Shown one piece after another: positions 45,306-57,045 of a stretch of 64,000 nt of DNA (position 1 is the first letter of the stretch; each line of letters begins with the position of its first letter). Source of the stretch: Ancylostoma caninum (Eukaryota; Nematoda; Chromadorea; Rhabditida; Ancylostomatidae); assembly GCA_037903475.1 (NCBI GenBank), contig JBAJFG010000019.1, positions 3,223,001-3,287,000 of the forward strand. Reading direction: 5' to 3'. A program made the translations under genes and the position numbers. The notes beneath the pieces are model-generated. The model was not told the origin of the DNA and did not search any database. It saw only the letters and a program-made list of their open reading frames with translations.

Positions 45306-45618
45306 AGTTGCACAAGTTAGTGGTGTAGTACGCGGGTTTAACCCGGTTAGGCAACGACGAGCAACAAGAAAATACAAGTTTATTACAAAACAGGCAACGA
45401 CAATAAAAGGATACGGATACAATAGTACAAGTTAATGGAGTGACAGCCGTGAGAAGCGATGGTCAATTGAGAGTAGCGAGAGAACCTAGAATCCCCCAGA
45501 AGAACCACAACACCGCGGTCGCGGCGGCACCCTTCTTATAATTTCGCAACGCGCGCGCTTATCGATATTATTAGAGATCAGACAAAAATGGCGCGCAAGA
45601 TCAACGTATGATATGACA
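45306..45618 (-). repeat. 5' LTR of the gypsy element
   Basis: On the minus strand it begins TGTCATATCATACG and ends GTGCAACT. It is the same length as the 3' LTR. Confidence 0.92.
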
Positions 45619-45882
45619 CCTGATTTCATTTTTCGGGCTTTGTTTTTTGAAAATTGCTTGCCCCCCTCCCCTCCCACTTTCAAGGTTCTCAGTTAATTAA
45701 TCATCGTTCATTAGTCTTTTCGGATTGTGTTACCCTAGAACCTTCTCAGAGGTCGACGAGATGTGAAAAAGAACGTTAAACATACGCCTGGTGGGCTGGA
45801 TGCAACTTCAGCCCATATTTATCTTTTATTTATTGCTCATCCAGTTAAACCTTTATTTCAGTCATTCAATACAGCGTTTATA

Positions 45883-47474
45883 CACCGCGTTTCATAACTA
45901 TACGACCACTTTATTTTTTGCAGCTGTGCGTGATGCAGCAATTTTGGAATTTTTCTATAGTTAGCATTAGATTCAGCTGACAAAATAACCATGGAGCACA
46001 AATTTCTACACCGCACACTTATCTGCTAAGTTCTGAAATGAGGTGTGACCTTTCTTCCCACGTTTCATATCTATACGACCACTAACGAATAATGAAAATT
46101 GATGAAACTTTGCCGCCCCTGCTTGGGTGTTCAAGGATGGCAAATGGTGAGTTTCACATTTTTCTCAGTATCTCTCACGGTACTTCCATAAGCACAGACC
46201 AAAAAAGCTCAATTTCCGCCTCTGAACGATGCAGGACTAAGTGGTTGAGCCATCGGGATGAAGAGTGGTTCTAATCACTGTCTCGTTTCCACTTATTTGC
46301 AAAATTCTGATGGATACAACAAGAAGAAGGATAACAGAAGCCGAAACATCCCACAGCTCATGACGACAGGAAGATCCGCAGGCAAGTGTCCAACAGTAGC
46401 ATGTGGCTCAACCAGATCCGAGCAGAACAGAAACTCCCAGTCTCAAACAGCATGGTGTGGAGAGTGCTACATCGCAACGGAAATGTTGTAAGAGAAATAC
46501 GAAGAACGCTTCACGTCCGATTTTCCTCTAAAAGGCATCTCAGCAAGGATTCACTCGACGGAACATGACCACAGTTTGGAGCAAACCAGTGATAATTTTC
46601 CGAGCCGTAGTAGTACGAATGAGGCTTCGAGAAATGCTTTCAGATCATCTCCACAGATGATCAAAAGTTTAATTTGGATGAACCTGACGAGATGATAAGC
46701 TACTGGAAGGGTTCGCAAATAAACCCCACCACCTTCAGTCGCCGCAACTTTGGAGGCGGATCATTCATGGTTCGGAGTGATTTTTCTGCCGGGATCAGAC
46801 TAGAGATAGTCTTCGTTTCGGGACATATGGACTCGATGAAGTACCAGGACCCTTTACATAAACATTTGCTGCCATTTTTGAGGGATATCGTCGACAGAAG
46901 TATGCCTTACCGCAGGTTAACACCGAAGTGCATGCCAGTCAGGCAACCAAAAGCTGGCTTTTAGAGAACGGAGCGAACGTCATGGATTAGCCCACATGCA
47001 GCCCGGGCCTGAACTCAATGGAGAATTTGTCGAGCATCCTAGCACGATGGGCTCAATGCAATCATCGTCAATTCCAGGCGACTTACGGGCTGAAGACCAC
47101 AATCATCGACGCCTGGGAAGATGAAGAGAGCGATTTCCTGAAAAATCTGATGAACAGTATGCTGAATTGTCCATTGAAGTGGTTTTCGACCCTAGAAGGA
47201 CGATAGCCTATTAAATTTGCTGTAAATGGTGTTGTTTCACTGCTAGATTTTAAGAAAATTGAGCTGTTCACAAGTGGTCGTATAGTTATGAAACGTAGAG
47301 GAAATTGATAAATTCGCAATTGAAAGTTACGCGAAAAACTAGCGCAATGAAAATTGGTGCTCAGAGGTTATTCTTATCTCTGAATATGATGGATGGAACA
47401 GAAAAAACCTTTCTTGGCTGCATCTTCCAGTACTGCAAAAAAATAGGGTGGTCATATAGTTATGAAACGCAGTG
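45883..47474 (+). mobile_element. Tc1/mariner element with IR/DR-type terminal repeats
   Basis: Terminal inverted repeats of about 45 bp (CACCGCGTTTCATAACTATA at the left; CACTGCGTTTCATAACTATA as the inverse of the right) are flanked by TA at 45881-45882 and 47475-47476. A second inner copy of the core (CATATCTATACGACCACT near 46070; its inverse near 47270-47290) lies in each end, giving the IR/DR pattern. The interior holds a decayed transposase. Confidence 0.85.
46280..47210 (+). pseudogene. Tc1/Tc3-like transposase, decayed
   Basis: Fragments in successive frames match Tc1-family transposases: a helix-turn-helix-like start (MTTGRSAGKCPT), FNLDEPDEMISYWKG, the FSRRNFGGGSFMVRSDFS segment, FVSGHMDSMKYQDPL, LLPFLRDI and the late GLNSMENLSSILAR-type motif. 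The usual VWG reads VRS here. Stops and frameshifts near 46568, 46660, 46965 and 47206 prevent a full product. Confidence 0.75.
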
Positions 47475-47476
47475 TA

Positions 47477-49860
47477 TCTCTTTTACTATGAACAATTCGG
47501 TGTGTTATCCTTGCATATGGGGACAATGTTTTGTACATTGTAATAATCTTGTTAGAATGAGCTGAGAGCTCGTTGGCTCTGAGCTCTAAAACGAGGTGCG
47601 GGCACATGGTTACCCGTGGAATCTGGCACAACGAGCAAGGTCAGTTATTACTGGAATTAGGACTGTATTTCGATAACCTCATTTTAGTCACACGTTTCCA
47701 TGCTTGTTTTTAAAGAATCTTTCCCTCACTCATGATTATTTTCAAGGGCATATCTATCAAAACTTCATTTTCCTTCTTAAGTTCTTCAATTCACTAATTT
47801 CTAACTAATAGGAAGAGTTTAAAGGGCGCTTCCACAAAGCCAAAAAGTGTGTTTATTACTTTTATCATATCTAGCAGTTTCATAGACTGTTTGTTTCAGA
47901 TCCCCGACGATTTTATAACGAAAATGGCCGTTGCGATGAAGGGTTTAACTGTTGGCGATCGAAAAATGTTGGAATGAATTCAAGACGACTATCGTTCCTT
48001 CCATAAATGAAGCCGCATTCAAAAAGGTGAGCATTTCTCTTTGGCTCCATTGCAGAGCAGATATAAACATGTGTGATAATATAGTGGCTCTTGGCCTGTG
48101 CATGCTCATGCAAAACACGATTTTAAGTTTCATGAGTAGGCCTGCTTATTGTTTCTCTTCTTCAACGTTATCTGATCGAAAAATTGCGACTACGTTTTGA
48201 ACTTTAGGTCACTGATTTGATCAGAGATGCAGAGTAAAAGGGAGCCCGCATCGTGCTTTGTGGAAAACGACGACGCTTCTGACCAATGTCGGGGAGGATA
48301 TGGAAATGACAAATACAGAATATTTGGTCCCACCGTAGCGATAACAAAGTAAGTTCATTCTCGTTTGTTCACTTTCCTCTTCTTTCTTTCTTTTTCCTTT
48401 TTAATGTTCCAGTAAGTGAGAATAAATAAGGTAACAATGTCATGCTGCAGCCTTGGCCTCACATAATCTTAGGGTATTTGGGTTCGGTTATTCTACAGCT
48501 ATTTTTGTTTGATACAAAAAGAAACTTGTAAGCGTTCTTTTATTTGCAACGCTGGAGGAAATGAACAACTTTGGAGAAGCGAGGTTTATTATAGTTCAAT
48601 AAACATGCTATGATTTAATGAAAATGAACATGTACCTATGTTTTAGTTTTAACAGTTTTATGCCTGCGTCTATCTGTCATCGTGGCTTTGGCCCACCTTG
48701 TCCACACAGTTTCACGAAGAACGCTGCTTTCCAAGCAAATATGTTAATTTAACAATTATACAAATGATTTGTGCCTGATAATTTGAGTGGAATCATTTCC
48801 TACGACTTTTGCTTCTTTTCCACCACCTATATTTCATCTTTCCAGGATCCCCGATGGCTTGCGATCGCTCTACGATCTTGTCCAGGATTTCAAATGTCTG
48901 GTGTTTTCGCCAATCGGTCTTCACTTTATTTGCTTTCATTTGATTTCACTTCAAGATTAACCCTATCTAAACGTTACATGAAATTTCGAGTCATTCCACT
49001 ATGTGTCGTTGAAATTATTAATAATTGTTTCAAGAATAGTCCATTATTGAGTTGATTTTTATGCCTTCGTGTTGAAATTTGAGTGACTTAAGCTGATCAC
49101 GTGTGTTTCTTTATTAATAAACGATTTCCAAATCTTTATCAAAATCAAAATCAAAACGATCTGTGGAGCATAGCTGAGCGCTAGCATGTTGATGGCGTCG
49201 TTGAAGTCGATGAGGTCGGTGAAAGGTGAGCTTAGACCGTGAATTGCCAGAAAGCAGTAACTTCTAAGGCTAATCTTGCTACATGCTAAGAACATAAGCA
49301 AGTGGTGAAACGACAACATGTTACGTGATGCTTATGTTGGTCTGTCCTAGAAATTCTACGCCAGAAAAGTCTCCACTGATATGAGTAGAAAAGGGTGAAG
49401 CAGGGAAAATTTGACGGCTGAGATTTATGCCTCAAATGAGAAGATTATGATGATTGGACATCATAAGGTCCGTAAGACAGTATTTTCTCAAAAACCTCTC
49501 GAAAGTTCCGAATAAAAAGGCATCGACATCGGCAGAATTGGAAAATATGAACCCTAGCAATGTTAAACGATCAAAAAAAAAACATACTACCGTAGATGTT
49601 CCCAATTCTAGAAGGTTTTTTAAAACTTCCACCATTGTTCTTCCTTCACCATAGTTCAAACTAATTGTAAGTAATTCTAATCATTGAAAACAGTCTACCT
49701 AAGAAAAATTGAGCGGTGCAAAGTTGATTTCTGAAACGAGCTATAACTTTCGATTCCAAACAAGAAGTATATGCCTTATGAATGAACTGAGGCGGCGATC
49801 AACAGCGCAGATCAGATAGCTCTGCAGTCGATGGCTCGCATGACTGTCGCTTGAATCCCG
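47477..49860. other. Intergenic, with a few exon-like stretches
   Basis: Two segments after good acceptors begin with IPD (47900, TTTCAG then IPDDFITKMAVAM; 48844, TTTCCAG then [15 protein letters not shown]). The first would need a one-base shift to continue into FKTTIVPSINEAAFKK before AAG|GTGAGC near 48027. They may be exons of a small gene or a decayed copy; no family was recognised. The rest shows nothing. Confidence 0.25.
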
Positions 49861-49879
49861 CCCCCAGTCATCGCAGCTC

Positions 49880-49936
49880 GATTGACACTCACTTGATTCA
49901 ACTCACTTGAATGGGGGGATTACTACGGGCACAGAG
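49880..49936. repeat. MITE-like end related to 36.6 kb
   Basis: TTCAACTCACTTGAATGG and GGATTACTACGGGCAC are the inverse of the segment at 36586-36625. Only one end is present; it abuts the RTE fragment that starts near 49945. Confidence 0.5.
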
Positions 49937-49944
49937 GTAACAGG

Positions 49945-51110
49945 CCCGCTGTCACCACATACACTCTGTTGAGACGGAAGCGGTGTTAGAAGCCCTGGGC
50001 AACCAGAGTATACCTACTCAATACATCAAGGTATTTCGTGAGCTCTACAGCAGCTTCACTAAAAGGATTTCCCCATTCTACGACGACATCACCATCGATG
50101 TCAAGAGAGGGGTTCGGTAAGGCGATACCGTGTCGCCAAAACTATTCAGCGCCACTCTCGAAGACATCATGCGGAAACTGGAATGTGATAGCATGGGAGT
50201 GCAAGTTGATGACCGGCGACTTAGCCATCTTCGCTTCGCTGACGACATCGTTCTTATAACACCAACCATCAGCGAAGCGTAACAGATGCTGGCCGACTTC
50301 GAGGACGCGTGTGGAAAGATTGGTCTCCAATTGAACTTGACGAAGGCGATGTTTATGAAGAAAGGATGGGTACCGGATGCCCCATTCTCGCTCATCCGAA
50401 CGATATCCATATCCGAATGCTCCAGGTACGTATACCTGGGTCGGCAAGTCAACATGATGGACGAACTCGCTCCAGAGCTGGGCAGAAGGAAACGAGGGGC
50501 TTGGGGAGCCTACAAAAGCATCGAGGACGTAGTGAAGAAGACAAAGAACACCATGCTCCGAGCCCACCGTTCTCCCTGCCTTGACCTACGCCTCAGAAAC
50601 CTGGGCGTTACGCGAGCAGGATGAGAATGCGGTCAGCGTCGTCGAACGCTCAATCGAGAGGGTGATGCTAGGAATAACCCGCCTTACGCAAGTGAGGGCT
50701 GGAATACGGAGTTCCACCCTTCGTCAAAAATCGAAGATCTGGGACGCTGCCGCACGACAGGAAGACCACCGATCCGATTGTCAGACTTCTTCACGAAGTC
50801 CTCCAAGGATAGCTATGATGCTCTTCGTGTCCCTCGAACGGACAGAATCCACTGGACAACTCTGGCTCGCGAGAGGGACAAATGGAAGGATTGCTGGCGC
50901 CCGCTCGGTATACCCGAAGAACAACGGGAGTCAAGGTGATCAAGGTGATCCTTACACATTTATCCTTATATCTTACATCACCTCGCAAGGCCTCGTAAAC
51001 GCCAAACGGAAGACATTGTAATGTGTAATGGCGTCAACGACGAGCACGTACGTCAACCTTCTGATGGGCAGTATGACTAACCCGGTTCCTGGTATCCTGG
51101 TTACAGGCTA
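49945..51110 (+). mobile_element. RTE-like non-LTR retrotransposon fragment (RTE-2 family), 3' half
   Basis: It starts inside the RT domain (ETEAVLEALGNQSIPTQYIK, VFRELYSSFTK), continues through GDTVSPKLFSATLED, the active-site FADDIVLIT and LADFEDACGKIGLQLNLTKA, YVYLGRQVNMMD, to the 3' end of the reading frame near 51110. Several stops (TAA at 50119 and 50280) and frameshifts inactivate it. Its sequence is close to the minus-strand copy at 51800-58275. Confidence 0.85.
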
Positions 51111-51315
51111 GGTCGGAGCGCGTTATACCAGCCATCTTCATCACTATGCGCTGAGACGACGTTGCATTCCTTCGCCAACACCCATAGAGAGCAACAAATC
51201 AGGCGACGCTACGACAGATCTTCGATTTCAGTCGGTCCCGGATCTCCTTGCTACATAGAGCACCGGTCATCTAGCGTTACTCACCCCACAGGGAATGAAT
51301 GCACTAACACCACAG

Positions 51316-51700
51316 CTAGAGTCGTGCGAACCAGTCATTCCAGGATAGTGTCTGGCGCGAGAGTTCTTGCTTGTCTTCGAACGCTAGCATGATGTCGCCT
51401 GCGTACAGCAGTGTCCAAGGAGCGGGTTTCTGCTGATTCTGTGTGGCAGCACCTGTCACCACAATCAAAAGTAGCGTACCGGATGAATTCGTGAGACACG
51501 CAATCAAATGGTCCTTCCAAATTGGGGGAGTTGAGATGCAGTGACTTTCGTTTCACACGATGTTTCTCGAACGAGGGACGTGCGGTAGGCATGGTATCAG
51601 TGGTGCGGCCTCTGGCTAGGAAACCGCACCGGGCAGTGAAGAGTTTAACGATGTCACGAGATCTGCAGTCGATGACATGTTGGAAAAGCTTCATGGTGTG
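51316..51700 (-). mobile_element. Second RTE-type reverse transcriptase fragment
   Basis: The minus strand reads FDCVSHEFIRYATF, and further on QKPAPWTLLYAGDIMLAFED. In active relatives the latter carries YADD; here the first catalytic Asp is Gly. It is a different family from the neighbouring copies, 5' and 3' truncated and frameshifted. Confidence 0.75.
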
Positions 51701-51799
51701 GGATAAGAGGCCAATCGGCCGGCAGTCAGCGCCTTTGCGTCTCCATATCGGAATTGCTCCGCTCCCAATTCATTACGAACCCTTTTTTCCGCCACTATC

Positions 51800-53052
51800 T
51801 GAAAAAAGAACCTTGTTAGCTTACCAGCATGCGCATGAGAACACTGATCTGCTCGTTGTTGACGCCATTACACATTTTGATGTCTTCCGTAAAGCGTTTT
51901 CGAGACGTTGCCAGCTGGTGCATAGGACGTTCAACCTCATTCTTGTCCAGTGCCTCTCTGGACACGCATGCCTCTCTTACTGCCAAAAAAGGGTACTTTG
52001 TGTGAATTTCTGAAAAAATATTGAAAATATTATATAATAATATTGAAAGATGAATGGACACCAAAATCACATTAATCACCTTGACTCCCGTTGTCTTCGC
52101 ATAGATCGAGCGGGTGCCAGCAATCCTTCGATTTGTCCCTCTCGTGTGCCAGAGTCGAGTAATGGTGTCGTCCGTTCGAGGGACACGAAGAGCATTGTAT
52201 CGTTCGTTGAAAGGCTTCGTGAAGAAGTCTGAGCATCGGGTCGTTGGTCTTCCTGTTGTACGCTTAACGTTCGGTGGAGTCCAGTCGCTGACGGCTCTTG
52301 TCCAACGGTTGTCGTTAAGACGCATCACGTGTCCGGCCCACCTGATCTAACTCAACATGACGAGGGCGGCAGCGTCCCTGATCTTCGACTGTTGACGGAG
52401 GGTAGAACTCCGTATCCTAGCCCTCTCTTGCATGAGGCGGGTTATTCCTAACAGCACCCTTTTGATGGAGCGGCTGATGACGCTGACCGCTTTCTCATCC
52501 TGCTTGCGCAGCGCCCAGTTTTCTGAGGCGTACGTCAATACAGGGAGAACCGTTGTGTTGGAGAGGTGGGCACGGAGCCAGGTGTTTCTCGTCTTCTTCA
52601 CTTATCCTCGATACTCCTGTAGGCTCCACATGCCACGCGCTTCCTCCCGCCGACCTCTGGAGCGAGGTCTTCATCATGTTGATTCCCGGCCTAGGTATAT
52701 GTAGCTGGAGCATTCGGATATGGTCGTTCCGTTGAGCGAGAATGGGACATTTTGGGATCCATCCGTTTTTCATGAAAATCGTCTTTGTCAGATTCAGTTG
52801 AAGACCAATCTTCCCACACGCGCCGTCGAAGTCGGCCAGCATTCGTTCCTCTTCGCTGATGGTTAGTGTTATCAGGACGATGTCGTTAGCGAAGCGAAGA
52901 TGGCTGAGTCGCCGGCCAACAACTTGCACTCCCATGCAATCCCTTTCTATAATAGTTTTCGCATGACGTCCTCAAGAGTGGCGCTGAATAGTTTCGGCCA
53001 CACGGTGTCGCCCTGTCGAACCTCTCTCTTGACGTCGATTTTGATGTCGTAG
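51800..53052 (-). mobile_element. RTE-2 element, 3' part (interrupted copy)
   Basis: It resumes with YYDIKIDVKREVRQGDTVWP, then LEDVMRKL, LRFANDIVLI (active-site FADD mutated to FAND), LADFDGACGKIGLQLNLTKT, an SVISRSIKRVLLGITRL segment and the C-terminal DIKMCNGVNNEQISVLM. It carries frameshifts and stops. Its 5' half lies at 57040-58275 on the same strand, separated by the inserted RTE-3 element. Confidence 0.8.
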
Positions 53053-53206
53053 TACTTACTTACTTACTTAGATACTTAGATGACCCGTCCTCACGTATCG
53101 TGCGGGCCCCAGCATCACTTCCATTCGATTCGTTCTCGTGCCATCGTCATCCAGGAACATCGTAGACGACGTTGACGAGAGTTCTGATTCCTTTCCAGCT
53201 GAGCGT

Positions 53207-54067
53207 TCAGCTGGTCCGCATTTTAAACACATCGGCCCATCTTGTTGGTGGTCTCCCTCGAGGTCGTTTCGTTTCTCTTGAGATCCATTCCAAAGTTCTT
53301 TTTGTCCATCTATCGTTTTCCCTTCTCGTTATATGACCAGTCCATCTATGTTTAGCCTTCAATACGTATATCGCTGGGTCACGAAGGCGAGACATTTGTC
53401 GCAAATCGGAGGTACGGAGCCCGGCCTGATGTTAAGTACGCCGGTTGTACCTCAAAAGACAACGCTCAAGCGCTCTGTGTATGGTGCGTAGCGTCTTCGA
53501 CGTGGCCGCAGTGTCCGCCCACGTCTCCGCAGCATAACATAACGATGAAAGAACTGTAGAGACGAAAAGATGAGCACGGAGGTCAGGGTCCGCCAGTTGG
53601 TCTGTGGCTTCCCTCAGAGGTCCAAGCGCCGCTCTTCTTCTTCTACCCAGCTCTTCTATGAGGTTGTTCTCCATATTCATTGATCTTCCAAGGTACACAT
53701 AGGACGACGTCTCCTTTATATCAGATCCATCCAGTTCTATTCGTTCTCCTTCGCAGTATGCATTCTTCATGAACTGGGTCTTCGCCCTATTCATTTGTAG
53801 TCCGATTCTCTTCCCTAATTCGTTTAGCTCAGAAAGCACCGCCTCCGCTTCATTGGTGCTTTTCGAGAAAAGGACGACGTCGTCCGCAAAACGAAGATTT
53901 GAGAGGAACCGTCCATCAACCCGGATGTTTTTCTCCCCCAGTCCTCATTGCCCACTGAAATGCGGCAGTAAACAGCTTCGGCGATACAGTATCGCCCTGT
54001 CGTACCCTATTCGCAATCGGAATGGTCAAGGGGCGCTGGAAGAGCTGCATCGTCGTGGAGCATCCAA
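53207..54067 (-). pseudogene. RTE-3 reverse transcriptase, C-terminal part
   Basis: It continues directly after the mariner: TTMQLFQRPLTIPIANRVRQ, GDTVSPKLFTAAFQWAMR, FADDVVLFS (intact catalytic FADD), LNELGKRIGLQMNRAKTQFM, YVYLGRSMNMENNLIEELGR, then RHRWTGHITRR-type and RGRPPTRWADVF motifs near the C-terminus. Frame breaks occur near 53840 and 53420. Confidence 0.88.
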
Positions 54068-54069
54068 TA

Positions 54070-55311
54070 TATTAGGTTGTTGCAAAAATAATTGCCATCT
54101 CACGGTATGCTTAAAAAAAGCTTTTCTTGCCCAATTCAACAACTTCAAGCCAACTTGTGCTAGCTCCCGGTAGGGTTTGCTCTGCTCTTTCAGATGCTTC
54201 TCCAATAATCTGGCTAGATTTTTTCATAGAGTCGCGAAAAATGATGAGCCGACGCGATTTTCGTGTGATCATGTTGTACGAGTTCAAACTCAGCCGTTCT
54301 GCAGTGGAAGCAGCCCGTAATTTAGCGATTGCTTCTAACACGGACCCTCCTTCCAAAAGGACAGTGAGGTGCTGGTTCTCGAAATTCTCTTCCGGCGATT
54401 TTGATCTCGAAGATAAACCCGGTCGCTGGACGATCAAGCACTGAGAGCAGCGGTGGGAACGAAACCCGATACTACTACTCGTACGTTGGCGGCAGGCCTG
54501 GGGGTTCACTATGCTACAGTTTCAAAACATTTGGCCTCCACTGGCATGGTGAGAAAAATGCAAAAGTGGACACCCCATGATCTGACCGATGACCAGCAAT
54601 CCACCCGCTACGAGATTTGTTCTAACCTCCTCGTTCGCCAGAAAAACGAGCAATTTCTTGACCGTTTGATAACAGTGGATGAAAAATGGCTCCTTAAGAA
54701 ACGTGATTATGCATGGGTAGACAAGTTCTCTACCCCTCCAAGCTTCCCTAAACCAGATCTTCACCCTAGAAAGGTTATGTTGACAGTTTGGTGGTGTTGT
54801 AAGGGTGTTATTCATTATAGCCTTCTGCAGCCTGGTCAGCCTCTTACATCAGAGTCTTACTGTTGTGTTAGATCTGATGTACAAAAAGTTGCGACAAATA
54901 TGGCCGGCAGTGGTAAACAGAGGTGGGCCTCTCCTGCTCCAGGATAACGCTAGGCCTCACACTTCAAAACTCACCCGGCAAAAACTAACGCAGTTAGCTA
55001 TCGAGGTTCTCCCTCACCCACCTTATTCCCCAGATCTCTCCCCTACCGACTATCACTTTTTCCGGGCTCTCGAAGCAAACCTGCGTCAGCAGCAGTTTCC
55101 TGATTTGGAGCATGTTGAAATTGCCCTCCAAGAGTTCTTAAAATCTTGTGAACTCAGTTTCTATTGTAAAGGGATAAATGAATTACCAGATCGTTGGCAG
55201 AGATGTGTAGAATTTGAGGATTTTATTTTGATAAATGAAGTTGAGTTTGAACAGAGTTACAGCATTTTGAACTGGGCTGTCTATTTCGACAATTAACTTG
55301 GCAACAACCTG
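54070..55311 (+). mobile_element. Mariner element inserted in RTE-3
   Basis: The left end TTAGGTTGTTGCAAAAATAA and the inverse of the right end (CAGGTTGTTGCCAAGTTAATT) are inverted repeats. Removing the element and one TA restores the RTE-3 frame (ADCC-IGCSTTMQ). That continuity proves insertion into a pre-existing RTE copy. Confidence 0.88.
54241..55296 (+). pseudogene. Mariner DD34D transposase, frameshifted
   Basis: Frame 1 (54241-54444) has MMSRRDFRVIMLYEFKLSRS, WFSKFSSGDFDLEDKPGR. Frame 2 (54453-54900) has TLAAGLGVHYATVSKHLAST, LITVDEKWLLKKRDYAWV (first catalytic Asp). Frame 3 (54870-55296) has GGPLLLQDNARPHTSKL (second Asp), PYSPDLSPTDYHFFRALEAN (third Asp) and a normal C-terminus to a TAA. 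All three catalytic residues are present, but at least two frameshifts and one stop (TGA after 54441) inactivate it. Length over the three parts is close to the usual 340-350 residues. Confidence 0.88.
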
Positions 55312-55934
55312 ACAGCAGTCGGCTAATGTTCTCACATATGAGGCGTGTACTCCCTGGTCGACTAGTGCTGACAATATAGCGTTAGTTTCCATGTTATTGA
55401 ACGCTTTTTCGTAGTCAACAAAGGTTAGGACGAGGGGAAAGCGGTACTCCCTACAAACCTCTATGATCCTCGTAACAGTTTGGATGTTGTCCATGCAGCT
55501 GAATCCCTTGCGGAAACCAGTCTGTTCTTGGGGTTGAGCGTCATCCAAGGTACTCGATATGCGTGTGAGAATAATCTTCATAAAAAGCTTATAAAGCAAA
55601 CATATCGAACGATAGTTTTGAAGATCCTCTCGGTCTCCCTTCTTGTGAAGCTCCTTATCTGATGATGGGAAAACGTGACAATCCCGTCTTCGTTCTTCAG
55701 GGCTTTCAACGCAATATTATAATCGCGAAGGTCCTTTCGACACTTCTTCAGACTTCTTCTCCCTTTTGCTGCTTCCAGAACCTTCCTCCGCCTGAACTTC
55801 TGCAGATACTCCTGCAATGCTCTTCTGCAGCTGGCATTGACTATCAACTGCTCAATGTGGGATGCATTCGGATCAAGCCTCAAGGCCCTTCTTTTAACGA
55901 GCAGTTCCTTGGTGGCCTTTGAAATGCGTTCCAA
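55312..55934 (-). pseudogene. RTE-3 reverse transcriptase, N-terminal part
   Basis: The linker frame (MERISKATKELLVKRRALRL) leads to RT motifs QEQTGFRKGFSCMDNIQTVT, VLTFVDYEKAFNNMETNAIL and YVRTLADCC, where the mariner insertion cuts it. The first catalytic Asp region (FVDYEKAF) is present. A frameshift near 55600 separates the two parts. Confidence 0.85.
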
Positions 55935-55962
55935 GTTTGCTGTTCGGGGTTTTGGGGCGCGT

Positions 55963-56628
55963 TCAGCGCAGATTCTTAGTTTTTCTAAAGCATCTCATAG
56001 TCTCGGTGAAGTCTTCCGTGATATGCCAGCCGTGTTCGGAAAGAGACTCAGCAAGGACGGTATCGTCAAATGCGACTTCTTTTCTTCCTCCGCGGTGGCA
56101 GATGAATTGGATTTTTGCACGGAGAAGACGGTGATCGGATCCATAGCAGAATGATGGTACTACTGAAACATCAAATAGACACCACCTTCTGTTGGTAAGT
56201 ATGTGGTCGATCTCCATACGAGTCGTACCGTTGGGTGATTCCCATGTCCACTGGCGGTGTTCCTTCTTCATTAAAATGGAATTTCCATGGAAGAGGCGTG
56301 CAGAGGACAGAAGCCCAGCGAGACGACTACCGTTTTCGTTCCGGTCTCCTAATCCGAACTTTCCTATCCTGTACTCGTCTCCCTCAGCCTTCCCAAGTTT
56401 GGCGTTGAAGTCCCCAACAACGAATTTGTAGAAGGACTCTTCGTTGTGGTTGACTTCTTCCAGCCTCTCGTAGAAATTGTCCAACTCCTCCTCATCAGCT
56501 GCTAGCGTTGGCGAGTAACAGTAGGTGATACTGACGGACTTGTGACGAGGAAGGTTAAGTTGGAGAATTGCTAGACGAGGTGACAGGATCTCGTGTGAGT
56601 CGACGAGATGGAAGACAGATGGGTGCAC
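55963..56628 (-). pseudogene. RTE-3 AP-type endonuclease domain
   Basis: A 221-codon frame with endonuclease hallmarks: [49 protein letters not shown] and [12 protein letters not shown]. The GDFNA, DHI and SDHR motifs carry the catalytic residues of apurinic-endonuclease-like enzymes that nick the target site. The N-terminal part (56571-56954) is in another frame, so the full domain is broken. Confidence 0.88.
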
Positions 56629-57045
56629 GACAAAGCCAACGCCTCCGACATTGGTTGAAGGGAACTTTTCTTCGCGGATGACCAGTGTTCCGTCGCGGAG
56701 CTGTCGAACGTCGCTCTTCCTGTCCTTGCTCTCTGTAGAGCGATTATATGGGATTTGATTCGCCCTGCAGCTTCGAGAAGAGCGTGAGGATCGGCGTCTG
56801 TGGAGACTGTTCTGGCGTTACAGGTGCAGAGCATGAAACAGTCTCCGTGGCGTGTCGTGCTCGTGTCGTCTTGGTCCGAAATCAAAGACGTCCTGCGCAA
56901 CCCGAGATTTGGCCTCCCACCGGCTGCCGTACCGTCCGACGTCTGACACGGCAAAGCGCGGTGTGCGGGGTACTGAGGCAGAAAGTGTGCTGAACAGGCA
57001 AGTAGAAGTTTTCCCCATACGTAGTAGGAAGGGGGAGATGTCTTA

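Larger units (their letters stand above)
37598..45618 (-). mobile_element. Ty3/gypsy LTR retrotransposon, nearly full length
   Basis: Two 313-bp LTRs (37598-37910 and 45306-45618) differ at about five positions by eye and are flanked by the 4-bp duplication CCTG (37594-37597 and 45619-45622). Internal order on the minus strand is gag (coiled coil, gag core, CCHC), protease, reverse transcriptase, RNase H, integrase; that order defines Ty3/gypsy. Several frameshifts and stops interrupt gag and pol, yet the LTRs are close, so the insertion is fairly young or some lesions are sequence errors. The primer-binding site follows the 5' LTR. A 207-bp palindrome sits before the 3' LTR. Confidence 0.93.
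53053..57045 (-). mobile_element. RTE-3 non-LTR element, nearly full length, nested in RTE-2
   Basis: On the minus strand it runs from an endonuclease start near 56950 ([20 protein letters not shown]) through EN, RT and a C-terminal domain to a 3' tail of AAGT repeats at 53050-53066, the short-repeat tail typical of RTE elements. It interrupts the RTE-2 reading frame between ELYSNFTTTIF (57070) and YYDIKIDV (53050). It is itself interrupted by a mariner at 54070-55311. Confidence 0.8.

Noticed and set aside
50000..53000. Host genes on either strand in the 50-53 kb block
   Set aside because: All sizeable frames match RTE-type endonuclease/reverse transcriptase fragments or their antisense.
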